Shown piece by piece: positions 5,785-13,195 of a stretch of 13,655 nucleotides of DNA. Every line of letters starts with the position of its first letter. Position 1 is the first letter of the stretch. The position numbers were made by a program, and so were the translations under genes. Under the pieces are notes generated by a model. That model had not been told where the DNA came from, did not search any database, and saw nothing but the letters and a program-made list of their open reading frames with translations. The stretch covers positions 1 to 13,655 of the forward strand of contig DQVR01000062.1 of assembly GCA_015661645.1 (NCBI GenBank), written 5' to 3'. The stretch comes from Pyrodictium delaneyi. GTDB lineage: Archaea > Thermoproteota > Thermoprotei_A > Sulfolobales > Pyrodictiaceae.

Positions 5785-6192
5785 ATGAGCATCACTTACG
5801 CGACTCTAGGCGATCTACGCGTCGGCAGCTACATAGTGATAGATGGTGAGCCCTGTAAAATCGTGGAGATGAGCCGTGCTAAGACAGGTAAGCATGGCAG
5901 TGCTAAGGCTCACGTAGTGGCGGTTTGCCTCTTCTCGGGCAACAAGAAGACCCTCACGGCCCCGGTTGACGCGCGCGTGGAGGTGCCGATAATAGACAAG
6001 CGTGTAGCCCAGGTAATAGCCGACATGGGTGACATGGTCCAGATAATGGACATGGAGACATTCGAGACGTTTGAGGTGGAAAAGCCTAGCGACGAGGACC
6101 TGCGTTCCAAGCTCCAGCCCGGCGTCGAGGTAGAGTACTGGGTTGTCATGGGTAAGTACATGATAACGCGTGTACGCGGCGGCCAGAGGTAG
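5785..6192 (+). CDS. eif5A: Translation initiation factor aIF5A
   Basis: A 135-residue archaeal IF5A, the hypusine-containing factor that helps ribosomes form difficult peptide bonds and aids termination. The N-terminal SH3-like domain carries the hypusination loop S-R-A-K-T-G-K36-H-G-S-A-K, with Lys36 as the predicted modified residue. The C-terminal OB domain (about 70-135) holds VQIMDMETFETFEV and ends MITRVRGGQR. Length and both domains are normal for the family. ATG at 5785 follows a GGGGGT eight nucleotides upstream. It is transcribed away from tRNA-Asp, and a T-rich stretch at about 6230-6245 downstream may end the transcript. The hypusine-forming enzyme is not in this window. Confidence 0.97.
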   Translation: MSITYATLGDLRVGSYIVIDGEPCKIVEMSRAKTGKHGSAKAHVVAVCLFSGNKKTLTAPVDARVEVPIIDKRVAQVIADMGDMVQIMDMETFETFEVEKPSDEDLRSKLQPGVEVEYWVVMGKYMITRVRGGQR

Positions 6193-6225
6193 TGGATAGA
6201 TTCTAGCTGTGTGCAGCGCTCCTAG

Positions 6226-6246
6226 TACTCCTTTGCAGTTTTTCCT
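6226..6246 (+). terminator. T-rich tract after aIF5A
   Basis: CTCCTTTGCAGTTTTTCC, about 35 nt after the aIF5A stop, resembles the T-rich termination signals of archaea. No stable hairpin is needed. The rest of 6193-6373 shows no convincing gene on either strand. Confidence 0.4.
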
Positions 6247-6373
6247 GTACCCGTAGCCGCCGCCACAAGTCAGCGACGGCATAGTACTCTACGGCTCCCA
6301 GCCCCGAGGCCGAGGGGGTATACGCCTCGACGGTGTATTCTGCTCTGGGTTCTAGAGGGGTTTACGGTCTCGT

Positions 6374-7432
6374 GTGCAGTGGTGCTGCCCGGGCTTGGCG
6401 GGGCTGTGGAGCAGAGTTAGGCTGTGGAGCATAAGGGCCGGGATAGTCGTATCTATCGTCTATGCTGCTGTAGCCCTCTCTGCGGCTTACCGTGGGGATG
6501 TGTATAGCCATGCAGCCTTCATGGTTCCTGGTGGGCTGGTATTGTTTGCCAGTGTTATGGCCTATGCGTACTCGGCACCTGTTCTACACCGTCTAGGTGG
6601 GCCGGCCGAGGCGGCTGGTGTGCTGGTAGTAGCAGCCCTCTCGGCGTTCCCTCTGCTAGCGTACAGTAGGGTCCCTGCTGCATGGCTCTTCTACACTACC
6701 CCAGCTGTGGTTGTGGCTGTGTTGACGGCGCTGGGGGCTGTGAGGCTCCGCAACACCATAGCCCGTGCAAGCTACATGCACATATCACTATCATATATAG
6801 TGTCGAGTGTGCTCGCTTTTATCGCGTATAGCGACGCCGGGATCCGCGGTGCGGCAGTCGCGCTGACGTATAGCCTACTACTCCCACTAGTGTACGCGGT
6901 CTCGTTCCAGTCCTTCACGATGACGTGTGGACTTAAACCGGTACTATGGCTTCTACCAGCCTCTACCGCGGCCTCGCTGGTGTCCGGGGTAGCGGCTATC
7001 ACAGGGAGCAGCTATGCAGGCCCGGCAGCACTCATCTCGATGGTTCTCTACATTATCGGCGCCAGGCTATACGAGGTGAAACGATGCATGCACGGTGGCA
7101 AAGCTGCGCGCAGGTACTTCGCCATAGGCCACATAGCGGTGCTTGTGGCAACGGTCCTTAGCATCTACGCCATAGCGGGTGGAACCGGTCCCTATGCGCT
7201 GCATACTGTGCTGATAGGCTTTGTTGGTGTGCATATAGCTGTGCACGCGCCTATGATGGTCCCGGTGGTTGTGGGGCTCTCTAATGCCCGGCGCTTTACA
7301 CCGCTACCCTACGTACTACTCCTGGCAGCGGTGCCGGCGTGGAGCTACTCCTGCAGGGCTAGTATGCTATTGCTGGTGGCGTGGCTATTCTTTACCGTAG
7401 CCATAGTGGCTGGGAGGAGGCGTCTACGATAA
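6374..7432 (+). CDS. Polytopic membrane protein, possibly NnrS-like
   Basis: A 352-residue integral membrane protein with roughly ten hydrophobic segments spread over its whole length and a basic C-terminus (GRRRLR). I do not recognise it firmly. Histidines sit inside or at the edge of predicted helices: H136 (YMHISLSYI), H253 (AIGHIAVLV) and a cluster H277-x9-H287-x3-H291 in a segment reading LHTVLIGFVGVHIAVHAPMM. The pattern LGFV...HAP followed by P resembles NnrS-type and other heme/copper-associated membrane proteins, so metal or heme binding is possible but unproven. GTG 6374 is the first start in the frame; no strong ribosome site is visible, so the true start may lie slightly downstream. 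It stands between aIF5A and SRP54, with no functional link evident. Confidence 0.7.
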   Translation: MQWCCPGLAGLWSRVRLWSIRAGIVVSIVYAAVALSAAYRGDVYSHAAFMVPGGLVLFASVMAYAYSAPVLHRLGGPAEAAGVLVVAALSAFPLLAYSRVPAAWLFYTTPAVVVAVLTALGAVRLRNTIARASYMHISLSYIVSSVLAFIAYSDAGIRGAAVALTYSLLLPLVYAVSFQSFTMTCGLKPVLWLLPASTAASLVSGVAAITGSSYAGPAALISMVLYIIGARLYEVKRCMHGGKAARRYFAIGHIAVLVATVLSIYAIAGGTGPYALHTVLIGFVGVHIAVHAPMMVPVVVGLSNARRFTPLPYVLLLAAVPAWSYSCRASMLLLVAWLFFTVAIVAGRRRLR

Positions 7433-7437
7433 TTATC
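7428..7437 (+). promoter_or_regulatory. Probable TATA box for SRP54
   Basis: GATAATTATC overlaps the stop codon of the upstream membrane protein gene and lies about 45 nt before the SRP54 ATG. Initiation near 7460 would leave a 17-nt leader containing GGGGGAAGG. This suggests SRP54 starts its own transcript even though the gap is only 44 bp. Confidence 0.45.
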
Positions 7438-7476
7438 CCGGGCAAGCTTGTCTAGTGTAGCCGGTAGGGGGAAGGT

Positions 7477-8826
7477 ATGCCGGGTCTAGACGATCTAAGG
7501 AAGGCTGTAGGAAAGCTGCTAAAGCGTAGCGGCCCGTATGAGGCGATAGTAAAGGAGTACATTAGGGATATTCAGCGCGCGTTGATATCCGCTGACGTAA
7601 ACGTCCGCCTTGTGTTCGAGCTGACGAAGAGGATACGCGAGAGGGCCCTCAGGGAGCAGCCTCCACCAGGCGTTAGTAGGCGTGAATGGCTGGTCAAGGT
7701 AACCTACGAGGAGCTAGTGAAGCTATTTGGAGGTGATACAGAGCCTGAGGTGAAGCCGCCATATACGCCCTATGTGATAATGATGGTAGGTGTGCAGGGG
7801 AGTGGTAAGACCACCACGGTGGGTAAGCTGGCTAAGTTCTATAGGTCTATGGGCTATCGTATAGGTGTAGTCGCAGCCGATACCTATAGGCCAGGTGCCT
7901 ACGAGCAGCTCCAGCAGCTAGCCAACCGCGTGGGTGCAATGTTCTACGGAGAGCCGGGCTCCAAGGATGCTGTAGCCATAGCCCGGAATGGTGTAGAGGA
8001 GCTGAAGAAGAGAGGAGCAGACATAATCATAGTAGACACTGCTGGCCGTCATGGCTACGGCGAGGAAGAGGCACTTCTTGAGGAGATGCGCAGGATAGCA
8101 GAAGCCATAAGCCCTGACGAAGTCATGCTGGTGATAGACGCGGCTATGGGTCAGAAGAGCTACGACCTGGCTAAGCGGTTCCACGAGGCGACGCCAATAG
8201 GCAGTATAGTGGTTACGAAGATGGATGGAACAGCCAAGGGCGGCGGTGCATTATCAGCGGTAGCGGCGACCGGGGCTAGGATAAAGTTCATCGGAACTGG
8301 CGAGGATGTCGATGAGCTAGAAGTGTTTAGGCCACGTCGCTTCGTGGCAAGGCTACTCGGCATGGGAGATCTTGAGTCGCTCCTAGAGCGTATAGAAAGA
8401 CTGCAGAGCGTCGAGGAGTTCGAGAAGACCGTCGCGGAAATGGTCGCGGGGAAGATAACCTTCCGCGTGCTATACAAGCAGCTCGAGCAGATGAGAAAGC
8501 TTGGCCCCTTCCGCAAAGTGCTGCAAATGATACCAGGATTCTCCACGATGCTTGACTCCTTCGACGAGGCTGCTAAGATAAGTGAGGAGAAGATGAGGAA
8601 GTGGATAAGCATAATGAACTCCATGACCTACGAGGAGCTGGATAACCCAGAGCTTCTAGAACAGCGTAGCCGTATTAAACGAATAGCCATAGGCTCGGGT
8701 GTGGAGATGAGTGAGGTACGGGAGCTATACAACTACTACAAGACCGTGAAAAAGATGATGAGACAGCTCCGGAAGAGGAAGGATATACTTGAGAAGTTCG
8801 CGAAAATGGGGCGGCTGCCGGGCTAG
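7477..8826 (+). CDS. srp54: Signal recognition particle GTPase SRP54
   Basis: The 449-residue GTPase subunit of the signal recognition particle. It binds 7S RNA and signal peptides of nascent chains and docks with FtsY at the membrane. The N domain (1 to about 90) is helical. The G domain has G1 G105-V-Q-G-S-G-K-T112, the insertion region with D-T-Y-R-P-G-A, G3 D187-T-A-G-R, and G4 T247-K-M-D250 followed by GTAKGGG. The C-terminal M domain (about 300-449) contains LYKQLEQMRKLGPF, many methionines and a basic tail for RNA binding. The length is normal. ATG 7477 follows GGGGGAAGG at ideal spacing. The 3' end overlaps the next gene by 38 bp, suggesting translational coupling. Confidence 0.98.
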   Translation: MPGLDDLRKAVGKLLKRSGPYEAIVKEYIRDIQRALISADVNVRLVFELTKRIRERALREQPPPGVSRREWLVKVTYEELVKLFGGDTEPEVKPPYTPYVIMMVGVQGSGKTTTVGKLAKFYRSMGYRIGVVAADTYRPGAYEQLQQLANRVGAMFYGEPGSKDAVAIARNGVEELKKRGADIIIVDTAGRHGYGEEEALLEEMRRIAEAISPDEVMLVIDAAMGQKSYDLAKRFHEATPIGSIVVTKMDGTAKGGGALSAVAATGARIKFIGTGEDVDELEVFRPRRFVARLLGMGDLESLLERIERLQSVEEFEKTVAEMVAGKITFRVLYKQLEQMRKLGPFRKVLQMIPGFSTMLDSFDEAAKISEEKMRKWISIMNSMTYEELDNPELLEQRSRIKRIAIGSGVEMSEVRELYNYYKTVKKMMRQLRKRKDILEKFAKMGRLPG

Positions 8827-9304
8827 AGTAGTCTACCTCGACGAGCCTTCCCCTAGATCCCTTCTCCGTGCAGGTATGGTGGCGGTCTCGTCTCTCTTGT
8901 TATCCGATAGTATACGTAGATGGGTGTGTGTAGAGCTACTAGTATGGACGGAGACTAGCAGCGAGCGAAGGCCCCTAACGCTACGCATAGATGGGTCCCG
9001 GGTCCGGTGGCTGCGTGCAGATGAACCGAGCCTACTGGGGGTGCTTCGCAATGCAATAGCTAGGGGAGGCTGGCCCGGGATAAGAGTCGAAACAGGGAAT
9101 AGCATAAGCGATCTCGGCGGCTGTGTTGATGCAGAAGAGGTCTTAGCTGGAAGCGTGTGTGGGGAATGCATACTCGTCCGGGGCCAGCGTATCGGGTTAA
9201 AGCCCTGGTGGCTCGTAGCAGCAACAATGGTAGCGTATGATGAGCGGTGCCTCCGGGGATGCGGGGACGCAGAAGACCGGCACCATAGCCTCGGAGACAG
9301 CTAG
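8789..9304 (+). CDS. Probable TrmY-like tRNA pseudouridine-54 N1-methyltransferase
   Basis: A 171-residue protein resembling the TrmY (DUF358) SPOUT methyltransferases, which convert pseudouridine 54 of archaeal tRNA to N1-methylpseudouridine. Similar elements are the first strand RVVYLDE, the helix/strand LLSDSIRRWVCVELLVW (36-53), T-L-R-I-D-G-S-R (64-71), L-R-A-D78-E79 (the RPDE-like turn) and a C-terminal GLKPWWLVAATMVAYDE resembling LGPK.YLASH. The usual LGDH-type SAM-binding knot loop is not obvious and this region looks shortened, so activity or family placement is uncertain. The start is TTG 8789, inside SRP54, with AGGAAGG 7 nt upstream; the next in-frame ATG (8876) would cut off the first strand. 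It overlaps Pus10 by 68 bp. Confidence 0.6.
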   Translation: MRSSRKWGGCRARVVYLDEPSPRSLLRAGMVAVSSLLLSDSIRRWVCVELLVWTETSSERRPLTLRIDGSRVRWLRADEPSLLGVLRNAIARGGWPGIRVETGNSISDLGGCVDAEEVLAGSVCGECILVRGQRIGLKPWWLVAATMVAYDERCLRGCGDAEDRHHSLGDS

Positions 9305-10604
9305 GATTATTGAAAGGGCTTATGCCGTCCTCCGAGAATATCCCCTATGCAGCTACTGTCTGGGTAGGATGTTTGCTTTACTCGGCAGAGGGTGGAGCAA
9401 CGCTGAGAGAGGCGACGCGCTAAAATGCCTCATAGTGATGGGGCTGCATGCTGGTATACGTGAGGGTAGTGATGCTAGCCGCGCGGAGCTAGAAAAACTA
9501 GCACCAAATATTGGCAGCATAGTTGAGAAGCTGTACAGTGAGATCTACGGAAGAACCGTGAGCCATAAGGAGTGCTACCTATGTGGCTCGAGGCTCCCAG
9601 GGCTCTTTGACGAAGCGGCTCGGCGTGCAGCAGAGATGCTCTCCCAGATGGATATCAGCAACTTCCTGGTAGCGGCTAGACTCGACCCAGGGCTACGAGA
9701 GCGTGAAGACGAGCTCAAGAGGCGCTTCGGGCTAGTCTACGCGGAGTCTATAGCCGCAGAGGTGAAGAGAGAGGTTAGCAAGAGGCTTCAGAAGCTTACT
9801 GGGCTTCAGCCGGAGTTCGATAATCCAGACGTAGTTGTAGAGATCGGAGTCCCCCAGGGCAGTGTGAATGTACATGTAATGCCCCTGCTCCTCCGCGGCA
9901 GGTACTGGAAGATAGCTCGCAGAGTGTCCCAGTCTGCCTGGATAACCAGGTATGGGGAGCGTAGATACCCATTTAGTGTAGAGGACGCGTTGTTTATACT
10001 AGCTGAGGTGGCTGACGCAGACGACGCTATATTGCATGGCTCGGGTAGAGAAGACGCGGATGCGCGGATGCTGGGTCTAGGCAGGCCGTTCATAGTGGAG
10101 CTGAAGAGGGCACGTCGTAGACGATTCAGCCTAGAGTTCCTAGAAGCTACTGTCAACCGTTATGCAGCGGGCCTTGTGGAGGTTAAGCTGGGGAGTAGGG
10201 CTTACCGTAGAGACGTGTCCGAGGTCAAGGGCGAGCACTCTAAGAAGTCGAAGATATACAAGGCGCTAGTTGTCGTCTCCAGGAAGGTGAGTGATGAGGA
10301 GCTACGCGGCCTAGAGCAGTTCTTTACAGGGGCATCGATTCGGCAGCGGACACCCCGTAGAGTGAGGCACCGGAGGCCAGACGTAGTGCGCGAACGTGTG
10401 GTGTTCAGCGTCAAGACGAGACGTATAGGCGCTAGCGTCTTCGAGGCTGTGGTTGTGGCAGAGGGAGGCCTCTATATAAAAGAACTGGTAAGCGGTGACG
10501 AGGGTGATACAAGCCCCAGTTTTGCGGAGTATCTCGGCGCGGAAGCCTATTGTGTAGAGCTTGATGTACTAGGTGTGCTGGAGCCTATGCCCCCGGGACC
10601 CTAA
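9237..10604 (+). CDS. pus10: tRNA pseudouridine synthase Pus10
   Basis: A 455-residue archaeal Pus10, which forms pseudouridine 54 and 55 in the T loop of tRNAs. The N-terminal THUMP-containing accessory part has the zinc-binding pairs C38-x2-C41 and C113-x2-C116. The catalytic domain contains S-G-R-E-D273-A-D275-A-R-M-L-G, where D273 corresponds to the catalytic aspartate of GR(T/E)D motifs, and the conserved end GLYIKELVSGDEG with SFAEYLGA. The length fits the family. ATG 9237 (or ATG 9240) lies within the preceding TrmY-like gene, implying coupled translation. The arrangement pairs the enzyme making pseudouridine 54 with its presumed N1-methylase. Confidence 0.96.
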   Translation: MMSGASGDAGTQKTGTIASETARIIERAYAVLREYPLCSYCLGRMFALLGRGWSNAERGDALKCLIVMGLHAGIREGSDASRAELEKLAPNIGSIVEKLYSEIYGRTVSHKECYLCGSRLPGLFDEAARRAAEMLSQMDISNFLVAARLDPGLREREDELKRRFGLVYAESIAAEVKREVSKRLQKLTGLQPEFDNPDVVVEIGVPQGSVNVHVMPLLLRGRYWKIARRVSQSAWITRYGERRYPFSVEDALFILAEVADADDAILHGSGREDADARMLGLGRPFIVELKRARRRRFSLEFLEATVNRYAAGLVEVKLGSRAYRRDVSEVKGEHSKKSKIYKALVVVSRKVSDEELRGLEQFFTGASIRQRTPRRVRHRRPDVVRERVVFSVKTRRIGASVFEAVVVAEGGLYIKELVSGDEGDTSPSFAEYLGAEAYCVELDVLGVLEPMPPGP

Positions 10605-10606
10605 GA

Positions 10607-10618
10607 GGATATAATACC
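10607..10618 (+). promoter_or_regulatory. TATA box for L21e
   Basis: GGATATAATACC starts 2 nt after the Pus10 stop codon and about 48 nt before the L21e GTG. It predicts transcription from about 10640 with a short leader that contains GGGGGAT as the ribosome site. Confidence 0.5.
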
Positions 10619-10655
10619 GGGCTTTTCTCACGGCGGATGCACTGGGGGATAGAAA

Positions 10656-10985
10656 GTGAAGGCGTCTAGGGGCTTCAGGCACCGTACTAGAAAGCTCCTG
10701 CGCAAGCATATCCGAGAGCGTGGTGCTGTGCCGCCGCTAAGCCTTCTAATGCACGAGTACAAGCCAGGCGACAAGGTATACATAATAATCAACCCCTCTG
10801 TGATGAGGGGTATGCCGCACCGCCGCTACCACGGCAAGGTCGCCACAGTAGTGGGCAAGAGGGGGAAGGCCTACATACTCCAGCTCAAAGTAGGAAGCAA
10901 GATAAAGACGCTCATAGTCAGACCGGAGCATCTACGCCCGGTACCGCCGGAGGCTCTAACACCGCCAAAAGAGGAGAAGAGCTAG
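10656..10985 (+). CDS. rpl21e: Ribosomal protein L21e
   Basis: A 109-residue archaeal/eukaryotic-type large-subunit protein eL21. The N-terminal basic segment G-F-R-H-R-T-R-K-L-L-R-K, the core HEYKPGDKVYIIINPSVMRGMPHRR with YHGKVATVVGKRGKAY, and VRPEHLRPV are all family hallmarks. It runs about ten residues longer than many relatives owing to a Pro/Glu/Lys-rich tail after PEHLRPV. The GTG start at 10656 has GGGGGAT 7 nt upstream and its own TATA box. It heads the conserved archaeal string L21e-Rpo4-DUF655-KsgA. Confidence 0.97.
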   Translation: MKASRGFRHRTRKLLRKHIRERGAVPPLSLLMHEYKPGDKVYIIINPSVMRGMPHRRYHGKVATVVGKRGKAYILQLKVGSKIKTLIVRPEHLRPVPPEALTPPKEEKS

Positions 10986-10998
10986 CTAACCGTAGTCT

Positions 10999-11016
10999 CC
11001 GGCTCAGGTAAGCCGG
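10999..11016 (+). terminator. Small hairpin after L21e
   Basis: CCGGCT (10999-11004) and AGCCGG (11011-11016) form a 6-bp stem with a 6-nt loop, 13 nt after the L21e stop codon. It lacks a following T-run, so termination is only one possibility. Confidence 0.3.
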
Positions 11017-11058
11017 CTTCGACGCGTATGTGTCAACCCCTACCTAGGATTACATAGT

Positions 11059-11067
11059 GTTTTATGG
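11059..11067 (+). promoter_or_regulatory. Possible TATA box for Rpo4
   Basis: GTTTTATGG is the best A/T-rich element in the L21e-Rpo4 gap. It predicts initiation near 11090 and a leader of about 40 nt. Confidence 0.35.
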
Positions 11068-11127
11068 AAGCCTAAGGGCGCTCTTGTGTGCAAGCGCTGA
11101 AGGTTTGGTGTAACGCTCGGCAGTAGG

Positions 11128-11472
11128 GTGTTGGCCGTGGTAGAGATTCTTGAGGCTAAGTATGCGCCTATACCTGTCGCAAGGAAGATACTTGAGTCTA
11201 TGGGCTCGCTTATAGAGGAAAATCCGGTAGTTGCTAGGACATATGAGTATATAGTTAAGTTCTCTAAGTGCAGTCCAGAGGCAGCAGAAGAGGCTCTCGG
11301 CAAGCTATTAGAGGAAGGATTTAGCGAGTTTGCAGCATCCATACTCATAAACATAGTCCCAGCAAGCGTTGAAGAAGCGAAGGCTATACTGAGCGATATA
11401 GACGGAGGCTATGATGACAGTGTTGTTGAGAAAGCCTTAGAGATTCTGAAAGAAAGCTGCGGTCAAGAATAA
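11128..11472 (+). CDS. rpo4: RNA polymerase subunit Rpo4 (RpoF)
   Basis: A 114-residue archaeal Rpb4 homologue that forms the stalk of RNA polymerase with Rpo7 and helps open the promoter and hold the transcript. The sequence is nearly all helical and acidic: helix ALG-type KILESMGSLIEENPVVARTYEYI, then KFSKCSPEAAEEALGKLLEEGFSEFAASILINIVPASVEEAKAIL, the HRDC-like core of the family. Start choice is uncertain among GTG 11128, TTG 11131 and GTG 11137, which differ by three residues. The AGGGTG at about 11124-11130 would suit the last. Its position next to L21e and DUF655 is the conserved archaeal context. Confidence 0.93.
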   Translation: MLAVVEILEAKYAPIPVARKILESMGSLIEENPVVARTYEYIVKFSKCSPEAAEEALGKLLEEGFSEFAASILINIVPASVEEAKAILSDIDGGYDDSVVEKALEILKESCGQE

Positions 11473-11676
11473 GAACCAGAGTGTCATCTTTCCGCTTTCT
11501 GCTATAACATAATCCTCCATATTAGCAAAAGCATGTCAGATAGTTCCTGGGGCCGGATCCAGCTGGCAGTACTCCAGTATCCAGGGTATGGTGTATCGCC
11601 TTTCGGATGTCATGCTGGTACTGTATGTAGCCGGTTCCGGCCTCTTTAAATCCCTTGGTCGTGGCGTCTAGTATAG
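11473..11676. other. Spacer Rpo4-DUF655 with TATA box at 11645-11651
   Basis: No gene is visible in this 204-bp gap. T-rich stretches (TCTTTCCGCTTTCT, about 11487-11500) may terminate the Rpo4 transcript. TTTAAAT at 11645-11651, with a C-rich flank, is a strong TATA box centred 29 nt before the DUF655 ATG, implying a leaderless or nearly leaderless mRNA. I looked for box C/D guide motifs and found no convincing pair. Confidence 0.5.
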
Positions 11677-12417
11677 ATGAGCGTGAGAGGGGCAGCGGCT
11701 ATGCAGCAGCGTAGGGCGAGACGGCGACGTAGAGGCGGCGCCAGGCCGTACGAGGAGTACGCCTATGTGCTCGACTACCTACCCATGGGTAATCCAACCG
11801 ATAGGCACCCATGGCATAGAAATAAGCCCGTTATACAGCTAGTCGGTGAAGACTACTTTATACTAATGGAGGCGTCGCCCCGGCATGGCGCACAGCTGGA
11901 GGTGGGCGAGCGGGTATACGTTGGCCCTATAACCGAGATGCGTGACAAGGTATTCCGTGTCGAGGCTGACATAGAGTACGATGACTTGACTAGCTTTGCG
12001 AAGGAGATGCTGCCTAGCGTGGTAGAAGAAATAGTAAGGAAGAAGGAGCCTATATTCGTAGAGTTCTTCAATATCGCTGGCCCCATAACTCTTAGGTTCC
12101 ATAGTCTTGAGCTACTGCCAGGTGTCGGTAAGAAGACCGTTATGAAGATAATAGAAGCGAGAGAACGCGAGCCCTTCAAAAGCTATGAGGACATAAGGAA
12201 CCAGGCGCATATAGACCCGGTGAAGGTTATAGCTGAGCGTATAGTGGAAGAGCTGAAAGGCGGTCAAAAGTACTATCTATTCGTAAAGCCACCTAGACGC
12301 GAGCTCGAACAACCAGTTAAGCCCCTCTTCCTAAACTACCTGGGCACGATATACTCGAAGCTCGGCAGACAGCTTGCGGGCACGGAGGAAGCAGGCGGCA
12401 GTGAGGGCCAGTCATAG
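11677..12417 (+). CDS. DUF655 family protein with helix-hairpin-helix
   Basis: A 246-residue protein of the archaeal DUF655 family, whose function is not established but which is likely nucleic-acid-binding. A very basic N-terminus (QQRRARRRRRGGARP) precedes the family signature YVLDYLPMGNPTDRHPWHR and IQLVGEDYFILMEASPR, an S1/OB-like beta region (about 50-85). A helix-hairpin-helix L-P-G-V-G-K-K-T follows at about residues 147-154, then I-D-P-V-K-V-I-A-E-R-I. ATG 11677 lies about 29 nt after the TATA box; ATG 11701 is an alternative that drops eight residues. Its permanent place beside rpo4 and ksgA across archaea suggests a role in ribosome or RNA metabolism. The end overlaps the ksgA gene. 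Confidence 0.93.
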   Translation: MSVRGAAAMQQRRARRRRRGGARPYEEYAYVLDYLPMGNPTDRHPWHRNKPVIQLVGEDYFILMEASPRHGAQLEVGERVYVGPITEMRDKVFRVEADIEYDDLTSFAKEMLPSVVEEIVRKKEPIFVEFFNIAGPITLRFHSLELLPGVGKKTVMKIIEAREREPFKSYEDIRNQAHIDPVKVIAERIVEELKGGQKYYLFVKPPRRELEQPVKPLFLNYLGTIYSKLGRQLAGTEEAGGSEGQS

Positions 12418-13159
12418 AGCTTCTCGAAGGCTTGGCCAGAATTTCCTCACAGCGCGCTGGGTTGCGAGGGAATTCGCCCGGTGGGCTTGCGGCTTCAAAA
12501 CGCTGCTAGAAGTGGGCGTAGGGAAGGGGTTTCTTACCTCCGAAGTACTAAAACACTGTAAGCCACAGCTACTTGTAGGGATAGAGGTCGACTATAGGCT
12601 GCTCGACTGGCTTGCTAGCATATCCTTCTTTGACGCATGCTTCGCTCCAATCCACGGAGACGTTTTGCATTTTCCCATCTATATTAGCCGTGTAGATGCG
12701 GTCTATGGAAGCATACCATACAATATAACTGGGCCGCTCCTATCACTTCTTGCTGTTGAGGCCCAGAAGCCGGCTATGTTACTTTTGCAGAAGGAGGTTG
12801 TAGATCGGATAGCAGCAAAGCCTGCTAGCAAGCAGTATGGGAGAATAACGGTGCTGGTACAGCTAGTATACCGTGTTAGACCTGGCAAGATTGTCCCGCC
12901 GTCGGCATTCCAGCCTAGACCTAAGGTGTTCTCGAGGCTAGTTGTGCTAGAACCCAGGGAGGACAGACCACCTAGAGAGGCTCTTCGGAGGCTCGAAGAG
13001 CTGACTCGGTGCATGTTCGCGGAGAGGAACAAGAAAGCAGCGAAGGTAGCTAGTAAATGCCTTGGCTTAGAGCGCGTAGAGGCGGAGAAACGGTTCGGCG
13101 GACGACGCGTCTACGAGCTAGCGCCGGAAGAATTCTACATGATTGTCCGGGTCGAGTGA
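12401..13159 (+). CDS. ksgA: 16S rRNA dimethyladenosine transferase KsgA/Dim1
   Basis: A 252-residue SAM-dependent methyltransferase that dimethylates the two adjacent adenines in the last helix of 16S rRNA during small-subunit maturation. The N-terminal R-R-L-G-Q-N-F-L (9-16) is the family opening. The SAM site is L-E37-V-G-V-G-K-G43; the acidic E62 (GIEVD) and D87 (HGDVL) follow; motif IV is G-S104-I-P-Y107-N-I-T. Most KsgA proteins have Asn at the position of S104 (N-[LI]-P-Y), so this is a noteworthy change. The C-terminal domain contains PPSAFQPRPKVFSRLV. GTG 12401 is chosen because it begins just before the conserved RRLGQNFL; TTG 12374 would add nine basic residues. It overlaps the DUF655 gene by 17 bp. 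Confidence 0.95.
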   Translation: MRASHRASRRLGQNFLTARWVAREFARWACGFKTLLEVGVGKGFLTSEVLKHCKPQLLVGIEVDYRLLDWLASISFFDACFAPIHGDVLHFPIYISRVDAVYGSIPYNITGPLLSLLAVEAQKPAMLLLQKEVVDRIAAKPASKQYGRITVLVQLVYRVRPGKIVPPSAFQPRPKVFSRLVVLEPREDRPPREALRRLEELTRCMFAERNKKAAKVASKCLGLERVEAEKRFGGRRVYELAPEEFYMIVRVE

Positions 13160-13195
13160 CTAGCGCCTGTCCTCTAAGGTGTGGGGTGTAGAAGC

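Noticed and set aside
5815..6282. Minus-strand open frame of 155 codons opposite aIF5A
   Set aside because: Shadow of the strongly conserved aIF5A gene; only its first part lies in the spacer and shows no domain.
11473..11676. Box C/D or other small RNA in the Rpo4-DUF655 gap
   Set aside because: I could not find a RTGATGA box paired with CTGA boxes at suitable spacing; the gap is explained by T-rich end signals and a TATA box.
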